Positions 7,692 through 15,709 of a stretch of DNA of 34,724 nucleotides are shown piece after piece (position 1 is the stretch's first letter; the number at the start of each line of letters is the position of its first letter). The position numbers and the translations under genes were made by a program. The stretch spans positions 11,980 through 46,703 of the forward strand of contig PLTD01000117.1 in assembly GCA_003165335.1 (NCBI GenBank). Direction: 5' to 3'. The DNA comes from Rhodospirillales bacterium. GTDB lineage: Bacteria > Pseudomonadota > Alphaproteobacteria > BOG-932 > Roseiterribacteraceae. Below the pieces are notes generated by a model that worked only from the letters and a program-made list of their open reading frames with translations, had not been told where the DNA came from and searched no databases.

Positions 7692-8587
7692 GGTTGCCTC
7701 AATATCAAAGTCGTCCATTCGCCGATCGGCTTGCGGCCGACCAGCCGCAGGCCCACAGCCCTATGTGCCGCCAACACTGCCGCTTCCTGGCGGCGAAGCA
7801 GGCCGGAGAGTATCGCCGCGCCGCCCGGCTTAAGCCGCCGTCCGAGCGCCGGAGCCATCCTGACCAGCGGACGCGCCAATATGTTCGACACAATCACATC
7901 GAAACGCGGACCACGCGCCGCAAGGGGGCTTAAATATCCATCTCCCTGGACCGCGCAAAACCGGCCCGCCACGCCGTTCAAACGCGCGTTTAAATTGGCT
8001 ACACGCGCAGATTCTGCGTCTATATCCACACCGGCCACCCGCGCAGTCGGAAATAATTTGGCGACGGCAATGGCGAGAATGCCCGAACCGGTTCCCATAT
8101 CGAGCACGCTTGCAGGCGCCGCGCCGTGCTTGGCGAGGTCTGAGATCGCCAGCAGGCACCCCTCGGTGGTGGCATGCTCGCCCGAACCGAAGGCGGTGGC
8201 CGCGTCGATATGAAGTGCAATCGCGCCGCCCGCCGCGGCGGGCACATGCGAGCCATGAACATAGAAACGCCCGATATGGCGGGCAGGGAAGCCGGCATAG
8301 GCCTGGGCCAACCAATCGGCCGGCGCAAGCAGTGCAATATCGAGATTTGGCTCGGGCAGCCCGTTCACCGCCGCGACCAGCGCCAAGCCCGCGTTCAGCG
8401 CCGCCGAATCCGGCGCCGAACGATAAAGCGCAGTGATCGCCCAATGAACGGTCCCGCCGACTTGATCGGGAACCTCGAAAATCGAGACACCGACCGAGTC
8501 CCGCTCCATAAAGTCGGCGAAAGCCTCGGCCGGGCTGTCGCCCAGTTGCACCGTCGCCTGCCAAAGTCCTGATCCGATTTCACGCAT
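7688..8587 (-). CDS. prmA: Ribosomal protein L11 methyltransferase
   Basis: PrmA methylates ribosomal protein L11 with S-adenosylmethionine. The 299-residue product shows the PrmA hallmark TAFGSGEHATTEGCL (131-145), the SAM-binding glycine motif VLDMGTGSGI (161-170), an acidic loop VDIDAESARVA, and the catalytic-region sequence VSNILARPLV. The N-terminal substrate-recognition part (about 1-100) is present but divergent, as in other alphaproteobacteria. The gene starts at an ATG at 8587 and overlaps the aminopeptidase gene by four bases. It is divergent from cstA across a 126-base gap in which I could not pick convincing promoters. Confidence 0.92.
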   Translation of the reverse strand: MREIGSGLWQATVQLGDSPAEAFADFMERDSVGVSIFEVPDQVGGTVHWAITALYRSAPDSAALNAGLALVAAVNGLPEPNLDIALLAPADWLAQAYAGFPARHIGRFYVHGSHVPAAAGGAIALHIDAATAFGSGEHATTEGCLLAISDLAKHGAAPASVLDMGTGSGILAIAVAKLFPTARVAGVDIDAESARVANLNARLNGVAGRFCAVQGDGYLSPLAARGPRFDVIVSNILARPLVRMAPALGRRLKPGGAAILSGLLRRQEAAVLAAHRAVGLRLVGRKPIGEWTTLILRQP

Positions 8588-8713
8588 GAGCGCAAGTTAG
8601 CAGTCCCGCATCCGCTTGGCACCACCCTCCCATATTCAAACCCGTCGCTTTCCCGCAATCGCCCGCGTTAAAATCGGCGTGCTAAGCTACGTTGGGCGAA
8701 TCCGGGGGGATGT

Positions 8714-10774
8714 GTGAGTATCTTAGGGAAAGTAGGCTGGCTTGCCGTGGCTATAGTCGGCGCCGCAGCATTCGCAATGTTGGCCTTTACGCGGGGCGAA
8801 CCAGTGAATGCCGCTTGGATGGTCGCCGCGGCATTGTGCACCTATTCCGTCGCTTACCGCTTTTACAGCAAGTTTATCGCGACGCAGGTCCTCAGGCTGG
8901 ATGCGGCTCGGATAACGCCCGCTGTGCGGCTGGAAGACGGCCTCGACTATGTACCGACCAATCGATTCGTCCTGTTCGGCCACCATTTCGCCGCCATCGC
9001 CGGCGCAGGACCGTTGGTCGGGCCGGTGCTCGCCGCTCAGATGGGCTATCTTCCCGGAACGCTCTGGATTCTAGGCGGGGTCGTCGTCGCCGGTGCCGTT
9101 CAGGATTTTGTAATACTCACATTCTCGACCCGTCGAGACGGCCGCTCGCTGGGCGATATCATTCGTTCCGAAATGGGCGCCGCTGCCGGCGTAGTTGCCT
9201 CCATCGGCATCGTCATGATCGTCATCATCCTGCTGGCCGTACTCGGACTGGTGGTGATCAAGGCGCTGACCGGCAGCCCCTGGGGCACCTTTACCGTCAT
9301 GGCGACCATCCCGATCGCGGCCCTGATGGGGCTCTATGGGCGCTTCCTGCGCCCGGGCCGGGTCGGAGAAATCTCCCTGATCGGCATCGCCCTGCTGCTG
9401 TTCGCGATCCTTTACGGTCGGACAGTGGCCGAAACCCCGACTCTGGCGGCACTTTTCACCTTCAAGGGCGAAACGCTGGCTCTGATGCTGATGTTTTATG
9501 GCTTCGTCGCTGCCGTGCTGCCCGTCTGGCTGCTTCTGGCGCCGCGCGACTATTTATCGACCTTCCTTAAGATCGGCACGATCGTGGCCCTGGCTGTCGG
9601 CATCGTGATCATCATGCCGGACCTCAAGATGCCGGCGGTAACCCGCTTCATCGACGGCTCCGGGCCGGTTTTCTCAGGCAATCTGTTCCCGTTCCTGTTC
9701 ATCACCATCGCCTGCGGTTCGGTATCGGGCTTTCATGCCCTGGTCTGTTCCGGCACCACGCCCAAGATGCTGGAAAACGAATCCCAGGCGCGCTTCATTG
9801 GCTACGGCGGGATGCTGACCGAATCGGCGGTTGCGATCATGGCTCTAATTGCCGCCAGCGTGATCGACCCGGGCCTTTATTTCGCGATGAACAGTCCGGC
9901 AGCGCTGATCGGCACAACCGCCGACCACGCAGCCGAGGTCATTTCAAGCTGGGGCTTTACCATCGGTGGCGATACGCTCAGCGCAGCCACGCACGATATC
10001 GGTGAGACGACATTGCTTTCACGCTCGGGCGGCGCGCCGACCTTTGCTGTCGGCATGGCGAATATTCTGGCCGGTGCGATCGGCGGACGCGGCATGCTGG
10101 CTTATTGGTATCATTTCGGCATCCTGTTCGAAGCCCTCTTCATCCTGACCACGATCGATGCCGGCACGCGAGTCGCACGCTTTATGATCCAGGATTTAGC
10201 CGGAATGGCCGTCCCCGCTTTTCGCGATACCGGATCTTGGGGCGCCAATATCGCCGCGACCGCACTGACGGTCGCGGGCTGGGGCACGATACTTTATCAA
10301 GGTGTCGTCGACCCGCTCGGCGGTATCAACACGCTGTGGCCGCTATTCGGAATCGCCAATCAAATGCTGGCTGCGCTGGCCCTGACCCTGGCGAGCGTTG
10401 TGCTGTGCAAGATGAAGCGCGAGCGCTATGCCTGGGTGACAGCCCTGCCGACGCTCTGGCTGCTGATCTGCACGCTGACGGCGGGCTGGGCGAAACTCTT
10501 CCACCCCAACCCGTCCATCGGCTTTCTGGCCCACGCACAGAAGTTTTCAGACGCTGCGGCGGCTGGTCAGATTTTGACGCCGGCCAATGGAATGGCTCAG
10601 ATGAACCGAATCATATTCAACGATCGTATAGATGCCACGTTATGTGCAATTTTCATGGGTGTCGTCATCGCCACGGCGCTCTTCGGCATCGCCGCGATCA
10701 GGCGGGCGCTTCAAAGCCCAGTGAAGACAAGCCGGGAAGTCGGCTTTGAAGGACTCGAGGTTGGACATGCGTGA
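8714..10774 (+). CDS. cstA: Carbon starvation protein CstA-family transporter
   Basis: The 686-residue multi-pass inner membrane protein belongs to the CstA/BtsT family, members of which import pyruvate and have been linked to peptide uptake. Family features include GLDYVPTNRFVLFGHHFAAI, AGAGPLVGPVLAAQMGYLPG near residue 100, VSGFHALVCSGTTPKML in the middle, and AYWYHFGILFEALFILTTID with GTRVARFM. Many hydrophobic helices run throughout. The start is the GTG at 8714, with GGGGGA at 8703-8708 before it. Its last bases overlap the ybdD gene, a pairing seen in many proteobacteria where the small protein is needed for transport. Confidence 0.92.
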   Translation: MSILGKVGWLAVAIVGAAAFAMLAFTRGEPVNAAWMVAAALCTYSVAYRFYSKFIATQVLRLDAARITPAVRLEDGLDYVPTNRFVLFGHHFAAIAGAGPLVGPVLAAQMGYLPGTLWILGGVVVAGAVQDFVILTFSTRRDGRSLGDIIRSEMGAAAGVVASIGIVMIVIILLAVLGLVVIKALTGSPWGTFTVMATIPIAALMGLYGRFLRPGRVGEISLIGIALLLFAILYGRTVAETPTLAALFTFKGETLALMLMFYGFVAAVLPVWLLLAPRDYLSTFLKIGTIVALAVGIVIIMPDLKMPAVTRFIDGSGPVFSGNLFPFLFITIACGSVSGFHALVCSGTTPKMLENESQARFIGYGGMLTESAVAIMALIAASVIDPGLYFAMNSPAALIGTTADHAAEVISSWGFTIGGDTLSAATHDIGETTLLSRSGGAPTFAVGMANILAGAIGGRGMLAYWYHFGILFEALFILTTIDAGTRVARFMIQDLAGMAVPAFRDTGSWGANIAATALTVAGWGTILYQGVVDPLGGINTLWPLFGIANQMLAALALTLASVVLCKMKRERYAWVTALPTLWLLICTLTAGWAKLFHPNPSIGFLAHAQKFSDAAAAGQILTPANGMAQMNRIIFNDRIDATLCAIFMGVVIATALFGIAAIRRALQSPVKTSREVGFEGLEVGHA

Positions 10775-10979
10775 AGCTCTCGCACCGGGTAGCTTGAGCT
10801 TGTTTTGGCGGGCATTTCGTGAGACTGCGCATCTTATGGTCGGTCTGCCCGATTATCAGCGCTATGTTGCGCATGTGGCGGCCCGCCATCCTGGGAAAAT
10901 TGCCATGACCAAGGCGGAATTCGTCGCCGAGCGCACGGCGCGACGCTATGAAGGCCGCGGCGTCGGACGGTGCTGTTAA
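10767..10979 (+). CDS. YbdD/YjiX family small protein (DUF466), CstA partner
   Basis: This 70-residue protein has the family core: W..FRETAHLMVGLPDYQRYV followed by HPGKIAMTKAEFVAERTARR and a C-terminal GRCC. YbdD and YjiX accompany CstA and BtsT and support their pyruvate uptake. The ATG at 10767 lies within the end of cstA, giving an eight-base overlap, and GAGG is at the right distance upstream; an earlier in-frame ATG at 10746 is less likely. The stop codon lies within the palindrome GTTAAAGTTTAAC. Confidence 0.9.
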   Translation: MREALAPGSLSLFWRAFRETAHLMVGLPDYQRYVAHVAARHPGKIAMTKAEFVAERTARRYEGRGVGRCC

Positions 10980-11010
10980 AGTTTAACACCGCAATTCGTT
11001 GGATTGTATT
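10975..11010 (+). promoter_or_regulatory. Palindrome and candidate promoter upstream of iorAB
   Basis: A perfect palindrome GTTAAAGTTTAAC (10975-10987) covers the ybdD stop codon and overlaps a -35-like TTAACA (10983-10988). A -10-like TGTATT (11005-11010) follows after 16 bases. The gap before iorA is 119 bases and AT-rich. A regulator bound at the palindrome could control iorAB, but no regulator gene is adjacent. Confidence 0.35.
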
Positions 11011-11098
11011 TGAGATAATGTTGCCCGTGATTAAGTTGGGCGGTCGAGTAGTTGGTATGGGATAAGATCGAGATTTTGAAAACTCAGGAAAAGCGCAC

Positions 11099-11548
11099 AT
11101 GTCCGCGCTGAACATCAACGGCAAAGACCACTCGGTAGATGCCGATCCGGCGATGCCACTCTTGTGGGTACTGCGCGACATTCTGGGGCTGACCGGCACG
11201 AAATACGGCTGCGGCATCGGCGAATGCGGGGCCTGCACCGTTCATGTCGCCGGCAAGGCCGTGCGCGCCTGCAAAGTGACTCTGGCCGAGGCGTCCGGCC
11301 ACGACGTCACGACGATCGAGGGTATTGCCGATTCCCATCCGATCGTCCATGCCTTTGCGCAGTTGAATGTTCCGGCCTGCGGTTTCTGTACCCCCGGGCA
11401 GATCATGCAGGCCGTTGCCTTCGTCAAGCAGAAGCCCGACCCCGAGGACGACGATATCGTCCAGGCGATGCAAGGGAACATCTGCCGTTGCGGCGCCTAT
11501 GTCCGTATCGTGGCCGCCATCAGGCAGGCGGTCGGGGCGGACCGTTGA
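11099..11548 (+). CDS. iorA: Isoquinoline 1-oxidoreductase-type alpha subunit, two [2Fe-2S] clusters
   Basis: This 149-residue subunit carries the two [2Fe-2S] clusters of a molybdenum hydroxylase of the xanthine oxidase family. The plant-type cluster ligands are Cys38, Cys43, Cys46 and Cys58 (GCGIGECGAC ... RAC). The second set is Cys94, Cys97, Cys129 and Cys131 (CGFCTPGQ and NICRCGAY). Length and layout match IorA-like subunits that pair with an IorB-like molybdopterin subunit and have no FAD subunit. AGGA lies upstream of the ATG at 11099. The stop overlaps the start of iorB. The true substrate may be an N-heterocycle or an aldehyde and is not shown by sequence. Confidence 0.9.
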   Translation: MSALNINGKDHSVDADPAMPLLWVLRDILGLTGTKYGCGIGECGACTVHVAGKAVRACKVTLAEASGHDVTTIEGIADSHPIVHAFAQLNVPACGFCTPGQIMQAVAFVKQKPDPEDDDIVQAMQGNICRCGAYVRIVAAIRQAVGADR

Positions 11549-13905
11549 TCCGTATCGTCAATCTCTCCCGCCGCAAATTCCTGAAATCCATGGGTGTCGG
11601 CTCAGGCCTGGTGCTGGGCGTCTATTTTTCTCCCGACGGCGATGCCGCAACTGATGACATTTCCAAGGGTTCGACAGCGGGCGCCGAACCGGGGCAGCTC
11701 GCCCCCAATGTTTTTATCACTGTCGATCCTGCCGGGACCGTAATTTTGACCGTCTGCCGCTCGGAAATGGGGCAGGGCATCCGAACAACCTTCGCGATGA
11801 TCATGGCGGATGAATTGGATGCCAGCTGGCCAAAGATCGCCGTGCGTCAGGCCGATGGTGACCCGCGATACGGCGACCAGAACACCGACGGATCGCGCAG
11901 CATCCTGATCTATGAAAAGGTCCTGCGGATCGCCGCAGCCTCTGTTCGTCAGATGCTCGAGGCCGCAGCAGCGCAGACGTGGAAGGCCTTGATCGCAGAT
12001 TGTCGCGCGGTCGATCACGAGGTCATTCACGTTCCCACTGCCCGGGTCCTCCCGTTCGGACAACTCGTCAAGGCAGCGTCTACTTTGCCGGTCCCCAACC
12101 CGGATAAGCTTCGGCTGCAGGATTTCAGTTCACGCCGTTATGTCGGCCATACGATGCCGAGCATCGATCTGGGCGCGATGCTCCACGGCAAGACACCCTT
12201 CGGCGCCGATATAGCGCTGCCGGGGATGAAATATGCCTCCATCGAACGCTGCCCTGTCTATGGCGGTAAAGCCAAATCCTTTGACGCCAGCGGCGCGATG
12301 AATGTCCGCGGCGTGGAAAAGGTCATAGAGATCCCGGCAACCCCGCCGCCGACAGGCCACCTGCCTCTGGGCGGAATCGCAGTGATCGCCAGCAACAGCT
12401 GGGCGGCAATCGAAGGCCGCAAAAAGCTGCAGATCGAATGGGACCTCGGCCCCAACGCCAACCACGATTCCGGCACATACCGTGCCGAGATGGAGACGAC
12501 CTCCCATCGTACGGGCCGCATCGTGCGCACTTTGGGCAATTTCGAAAGCGCCCTTGCCGGCGCCGCCGTGCGCCTGACGGGCGATTATTTCGTGCCCTAT
12601 CAGGCCCATGCGACGCTTGAACCGCCTGTCGCTATCGCGGTCTATGAGGGCGGCAAACTGGCAGTTCTGGCGCCAACGCAAAGCCCCCAGATCGCCCGGC
12701 AAGTGCTGGCGCAATATCTGGAGTTAAAGGAAGCTGACATCACGGTCCGGCCGACCTTCCTCGGTAACGGCTTCGGCCGCAAGTCGATGCATGATTACAT
12801 TTGCGAGGCCGGATGGCTCGCCAAGGCTCTCGGCGGCCGGATCAAGGTTGTCTGGACCCGCGAGGATGACATTCGGCACGACTATTACCAGCCGATGTCG
12901 CTGCAGCGGCTCGACGGCGGTTTGGACAAGAACGGCGTTCCGATCGCCTGGCGACACCGGACCGTGTTTCCATCGCTGAACTCGACTTTCCACGCGGATC
13001 AGACCTCGCCCGATGCCGCACAACTCAGCCAGGGCTTCCTCGATATGCCCTATGCGATTCCCAACTTGCGCCTCGAAGCCGGTGTCGCCCAGCCGCACGT
13101 CCGGCTGGGCCCCCATCGCGGTGGCTTGAGCATGGCGCACGCCTTCGCTTCCTGCTCGTTTATCGATGAAATGGCAGCGGCTGCGGGCAAGGACCCCGCC
13201 AACTATCTCTTTACCTATTACGCCGGCCCGAAAAAAATCGACCTGAAGGCGCTGGGTGTCGACTATACCAATTACGGCTACTCGATCGACGAATTCCCGC
13301 TGGATGTCGGGCGCCTGCAGAATGTCCTGCAATTCGCGATGGACCGCGCCGCATGGGGCGACCCGCTGCTGCCGCGGCAAGGCCGTGGCTTGGCCGTGCA
13401 TCGCAGCTTCCTGAGCTATGCCGCGGCGATCATCGTTGTGACGGTAGCCGAAGACGGGCAGATATCCATCCCGCGCATCGATCTGGTTCTGGATTGCGGC
13501 CAGATCATCAATCCCGACAGGATAAAGGCCTTGATGGAGGATTCCATCATGTATGGGCTGGGCTTCGCGCTATACGGCAATCTGACAATCAAGAACGGCG
13601 CGGTTGAACAGAGCAATTTCGACAATTATCAGCTTGCCCGTGCCGGTATCACACCCGAGATGCATGTCCATCTAGTGCCCAGCGGACAATCGCCGACCGG
13701 TGCCGGCGATCCGGCTGTTCCGGTCATCGCGCCTGCACTGTGCAACGCCATCTTCGCCGCGACCGGCAAACGCATCCGCACCTTGCCGATCGACACCGGC
13801 CAACTGAAAGACAGCCCTGCCGCCGGACCGGCAGCACCCGCAGCCCCGAATGCCCCCGCGGCCATACCCATCACGCCTACGGGCGGGGCCGCGCCGAAGA
13901 ACTGA
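11545..13905 (+). CDS. iorB: Isoquinoline 1-oxidoreductase-type beta subunit, molybdopterin-binding, Tat-exported
   Basis: The 786-residue product is the molybdopterin-cytosine-dinucleotide subunit paired with the gene before it. I place the start at TTG 11545, which overlaps the iorA stop (TTGA), because it directly precedes a twin-arginine signal, LSRRKFLKS with a hydrophobic stretch to about residue 28; a folded cofactor protein exported with its Fe-S partner is normal for this family. Family blocks include SEMGQGIRTTFAMI, GDYFVPYQAHATLEPP, FLGNGFGRKS and LDCGQIINPD. The C-terminal GVGEP block, which carries the catalytic Glu, reads GAGDP here, with Asp722 in that place. The last 30 residues are rich in Ala and Pro. 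Substrate unknown. Confidence 0.88.
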   Translation: MIRIVNLSRRKFLKSMGVGSGLVLGVYFSPDGDAATDDISKGSTAGAEPGQLAPNVFITVDPAGTVILTVCRSEMGQGIRTTFAMIMADELDASWPKIAVRQADGDPRYGDQNTDGSRSILIYEKVLRIAAASVRQMLEAAAAQTWKALIADCRAVDHEVIHVPTARVLPFGQLVKAASTLPVPNPDKLRLQDFSSRRYVGHTMPSIDLGAMLHGKTPFGADIALPGMKYASIERCPVYGGKAKSFDASGAMNVRGVEKVIEIPATPPPTGHLPLGGIAVIASNSWAAIEGRKKLQIEWDLGPNANHDSGTYRAEMETTSHRTGRIVRTLGNFESALAGAAVRLTGDYFVPYQAHATLEPPVAIAVYEGGKLAVLAPTQSPQIARQVLAQYLELKEADITVRPTFLGNGFGRKSMHDYICEAGWLAKALGGRIKVVWTREDDIRHDYYQPMSLQRLDGGLDKNGVPIAWRHRTVFPSLNSTFHADQTSPDAAQLSQGFLDMPYAIPNLRLEAGVAQPHVRLGPHRGGLSMAHAFASCSFIDEMAAAAGKDPANYLFTYYAGPKKIDLKALGVDYTNYGYSIDEFPLDVGRLQNVLQFAMDRAAWGDPLLPRQGRGLAVHRSFLSYAAAIIVVTVAEDGQISIPRIDLVLDCGQIINPDRIKALMEDSIMYGLGFALYGNLTIKNGAVEQSNFDNYQLARAGITPEMHVHLVPSGQSPTGAGDPAVPVIAPALCNAIFAATGKRIRTLPIDTGQLKDSPAAGPAAPAAPNAPAAIPITPTGGAAPKN

Positions 13906-13964
13906 CGCCGACCTGTCGACGCGGCATGGGCCGACCTGCTAAAGCAGCGTCTGAACATCAAGCA

Positions 13965-14345
13965 ATGTCCCAACGGAGAACTATCCTGTCCGAAATCATC
14001 ACCACCTCGACCGGTCTTCAATATATCGACACGCTTGTCGGCGAAGGCGCCGAAGCCAAGGGCGGCGAGAAGGTTACCGTCCACTACACCGGCTGGCTCT
14101 ACAACAACCGCGAAAAGGGCAAGAAATTCGACAGCTCGGTCGACCGGGGCGAGCCCTTCAAGTTCCCGCTCGGCGCCGGCCGCGTGATTGCCGGTTGGGA
14201 CCAGGGCGTCAAAGGCATGAAGATCGGCGGCAAGCGCACGCTGATCCTGAAGCCCGAGCTCGGCTATGGCGCGCGCGGCGCCGGCGGCGCCATCCCGCCA
14301 AACGCCATGCTGATCTTCGACGTTGAATTGCTCGAACTGAACTGA
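13965..14345 (+). CDS. FKBP-type peptidyl-prolyl cis-trans isomerase
   Basis: This is a single-domain FKBP that catalyses proline isomerisation and has no signal peptide. Conserved blocks are VTVHYTGWLYN, KFDSSVDRGEPFKFPLGAG, VIAGWDQGVKGMKIGGKRTL and the end GAIPPNAMLIFDVELLEL. The coordinates use the ATG at 13965 (126 residues). However, related proteins I recall begin M-S-E-I-T-T-T, and here L-S-E-I-I-T-T begins at a CTG at 13986 with GGAG exactly 7 bases before it, while the ATG has no visible ribosome binding site. A CTG start giving 119 residues is therefore likely. The gene follows iorB by about 60-80 bases and converges on hemD. Confidence 0.9.
   Translation: MSQRRTILSEIITTSTGLQYIDTLVGEGAEAKGGEKVTVHYTGWLYNNREKGKKFDSSVDRGEPFKFPLGAGRVIAGWDQGVKGMKIGGKRTLILKPELGYGARGAGGAIPPNAMLIFDVELLELN
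13975..13978 (+). promoter_or_regulatory. Ribosome binding site favouring a CTG start for the FKBP gene
   Basis: GGAG at 13975-13978 stands 7 bases before CTG 13986 and lies inside the reading frame if the ATG at 13965 were used. Its position is the reason to doubt the ATG start. Confidence 0.5.
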
Positions 14346-14355
14346 CGCCTGAGAG

Positions 14356-15186
14356 CTAGGTTCTGGGGCTGTTGCCGCCGACGGCGCGGATCATCGCATT
14401 GACCAGCGGCTTCATGTGGAAGTTGCTTTCAGGCATGGCCGCGATCGTCAGCCCCATATCCTGCAATATTTTGCCCACCACCGGCCCGGCAACGGCGATC
14501 CCGGTGCGGGCAAGGCCTTCCTTCAGTTCCGCCTGAAGCCCACGCTCCTCAGCCACCTTGACCAGCCGGTCGAGTTGCGGCGTGCTGGTAAAGGCGATGA
14601 AATCGATCCCGCCTGCCGCCAGCGCTCGAATAGCGCTCTCCACCGCATCGGTCTCAGAATCCGAAGCGTAGCGGTAGGGCACGATGAAATCGGCAGTAGC
14701 CCCGGCCGCGGCCAGGGCATCCAGCAGCGGCGCATTCGGGTTGCCGGGGTAAAGCTGCACCCCTACGCGATGTCCCCTCAAATCCAGCCCTCTCAAGGTC
14801 TCGATAACCCCATCGCTGGTCGGCGACACAGCGCTGACCCCCGGCGTCACGCCGATCTCGCGCAGCGCCTTGGCCGGCTTGGGTCCGCGGATGATCGTGC
14901 GCAACCGCCCAATAGCGGCGACAGCCTCCGGTTTAACACCGGCCCGCTCGGCGACACCCATCAAACGCCGCAGCCCCTCCCCGGTCAGCAGCACAAGATC
15001 GTCGAATTCCCCGACGATCAACCGCCTCAGCCAAGCCTCAACCGGCGCCTGATCGACAAGATCGAGAATCGTGACCAAAGGACACCGCAGCGTCTTTGCC
15101 CCTTCCGCCTCCAGCATCCCGGCAAACAGATCCAGCTCCCGGCTTTCGGGAACGAGGACCGTGCGGTTGGCGAGGCGGTCTGTCAT
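14356..15186 (-). CDS. Uroporphyrinogen-III synthase family protein (HemD-like)
   Basis: The 276-residue product fits the HemD family, which closes and inverts hydroxymethylbilane to uroporphyrinogen III in haem and cobalamin synthesis. The two-lobed pattern is visible: NRTVLVPESRELDLFAGMLE at the start, DDLVLLTGEGLRRLMG near residue 70, YPGNPNAPLLDALAAAGA near 150, DFIAFTSTPQLDRLV near 195, and a closing GIAVAGPVVGKILQDMGL. HemD proteins are poorly conserved, so the assignment rests on overall pattern. No other haem genes are nearby; a paralogue next to hemC elsewhere may be the main enzyme. It overlaps the cupin gene by four bases (ATGA) and converges on the FKBP gene with a gap of only 10 bases. 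Confidence 0.75.
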   Translation of the reverse strand: MTDRLANRTVLVPESRELDLFAGMLEAEGAKTLRCPLVTILDLVDQAPVEAWLRRLIVGEFDDLVLLTGEGLRRLMGVAERAGVKPEAVAAIGRLRTIIRGPKPAKALREIGVTPGVSAVSPTSDGVIETLRGLDLRGHRVGVQLYPGNPNAPLLDALAAAGATADFIVPYRYASDSETDAVESAIRALAAGGIDFIAFTSTPQLDRLVKVAEERGLQAELKEGLARTGIAVAGPVVGKILQDMGLTIAAMPESNFHMKPLVNAMIRAVGGNSPRT

Positions 15187-15650
15187 AGCGCAGGCAGCAT
15201 CGAGACCATCACGCCCCAGAGATCGGCCGGGCCGTCGCCCAGATTGTGCCAGGCGTGGTTGGTGTTGCGCTGAACCACCAAGTCGCCGGCGCGGACGATC
15301 GTATCGCCCTCGTCCAGCAGCAGTTTCACCTCACCGCTGACCACCATGATGTAATCGACGGTGGCGGTGCGGTGGAAGCCATTGGCGTCGAGGCCCGGTA
15401 TGCCCTTCTCCAAAATCGGTTTCATGACCTTCCACGGCTGAATTTCCACTCTGGCGCATTTGCTGCCGCCTGCCGGTGGTTCGATATGTGGCGCGGTCGA
15501 GGGCAGCAGCCTGGTCGGCGCGCCGTCGGGGCTGGCCCCCATCGGGTCGCCGGCGATGCTTTGCCAGACATACATGTCGCTCACCGTCTCGTCGGCGGCG
15601 ATATAGGATTTCCCCTCGGCATTGTTGCCCGTGATGATGCGGCGCGTCAT
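15183..15650 (-). CDS. Cupin-domain protein
   Basis: This 155-residue protein is a single cupin fold. The motif-1-like region HRTATVDYIMVVSGEVKLLL (about 93-112) is followed by GDTIVRAGDLVVQRNTNHAW and HNLGD, giving His residues suited to binding one metal ion. The first 70 residues (ITGNNAEGKSYIAADETVSD) resemble proteins annotated only as cupin domain-containing, often found near aromatic or xenobiotic catabolism genes. Role unknown. The ATG at 15650 leads a two-gene unit with the HemD-like gene (ATGA overlap). Confidence 0.8.
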   Translation of the reverse strand: MTRRIITGNNAEGKSYIAADETVSDMYVWQSIAGDPMGASPDGAPTRLLPSTAPHIEPPAGGSKCARVEIQPWKVMKPILEKGIPGLDANGFHRTATVDYIMVVSGEVKLLLDEGDTIVRAGDLVVQRNTNHAWHNLGDGPADLWGVMVSMLPAL

Positions 15651-15709
15651 TTTCCCCCCTGATAATCGGCAGCGCTTTCAGCCACGCTAGCAGCGCATTA
15701 CGGTCAGTT

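Noticed and set aside
8588-8713. Promoters for the divergent prmA and cstA genes
   Set aside because: The gap must hold them, but no -35/-10 pair was convincing enough to place.
11164-11544. Upstream extension of the iorB frame through iorA
   Set aside because: It overlaps iorA in another frame and its translation is Arg-rich noise; the TTG before the twin-arginine signal is the sensible start.
14346-14355. Terminator between the convergent FKBP and hemD genes
   Set aside because: The gap is only 10 bases and no hairpin with a T-run is visible around it.
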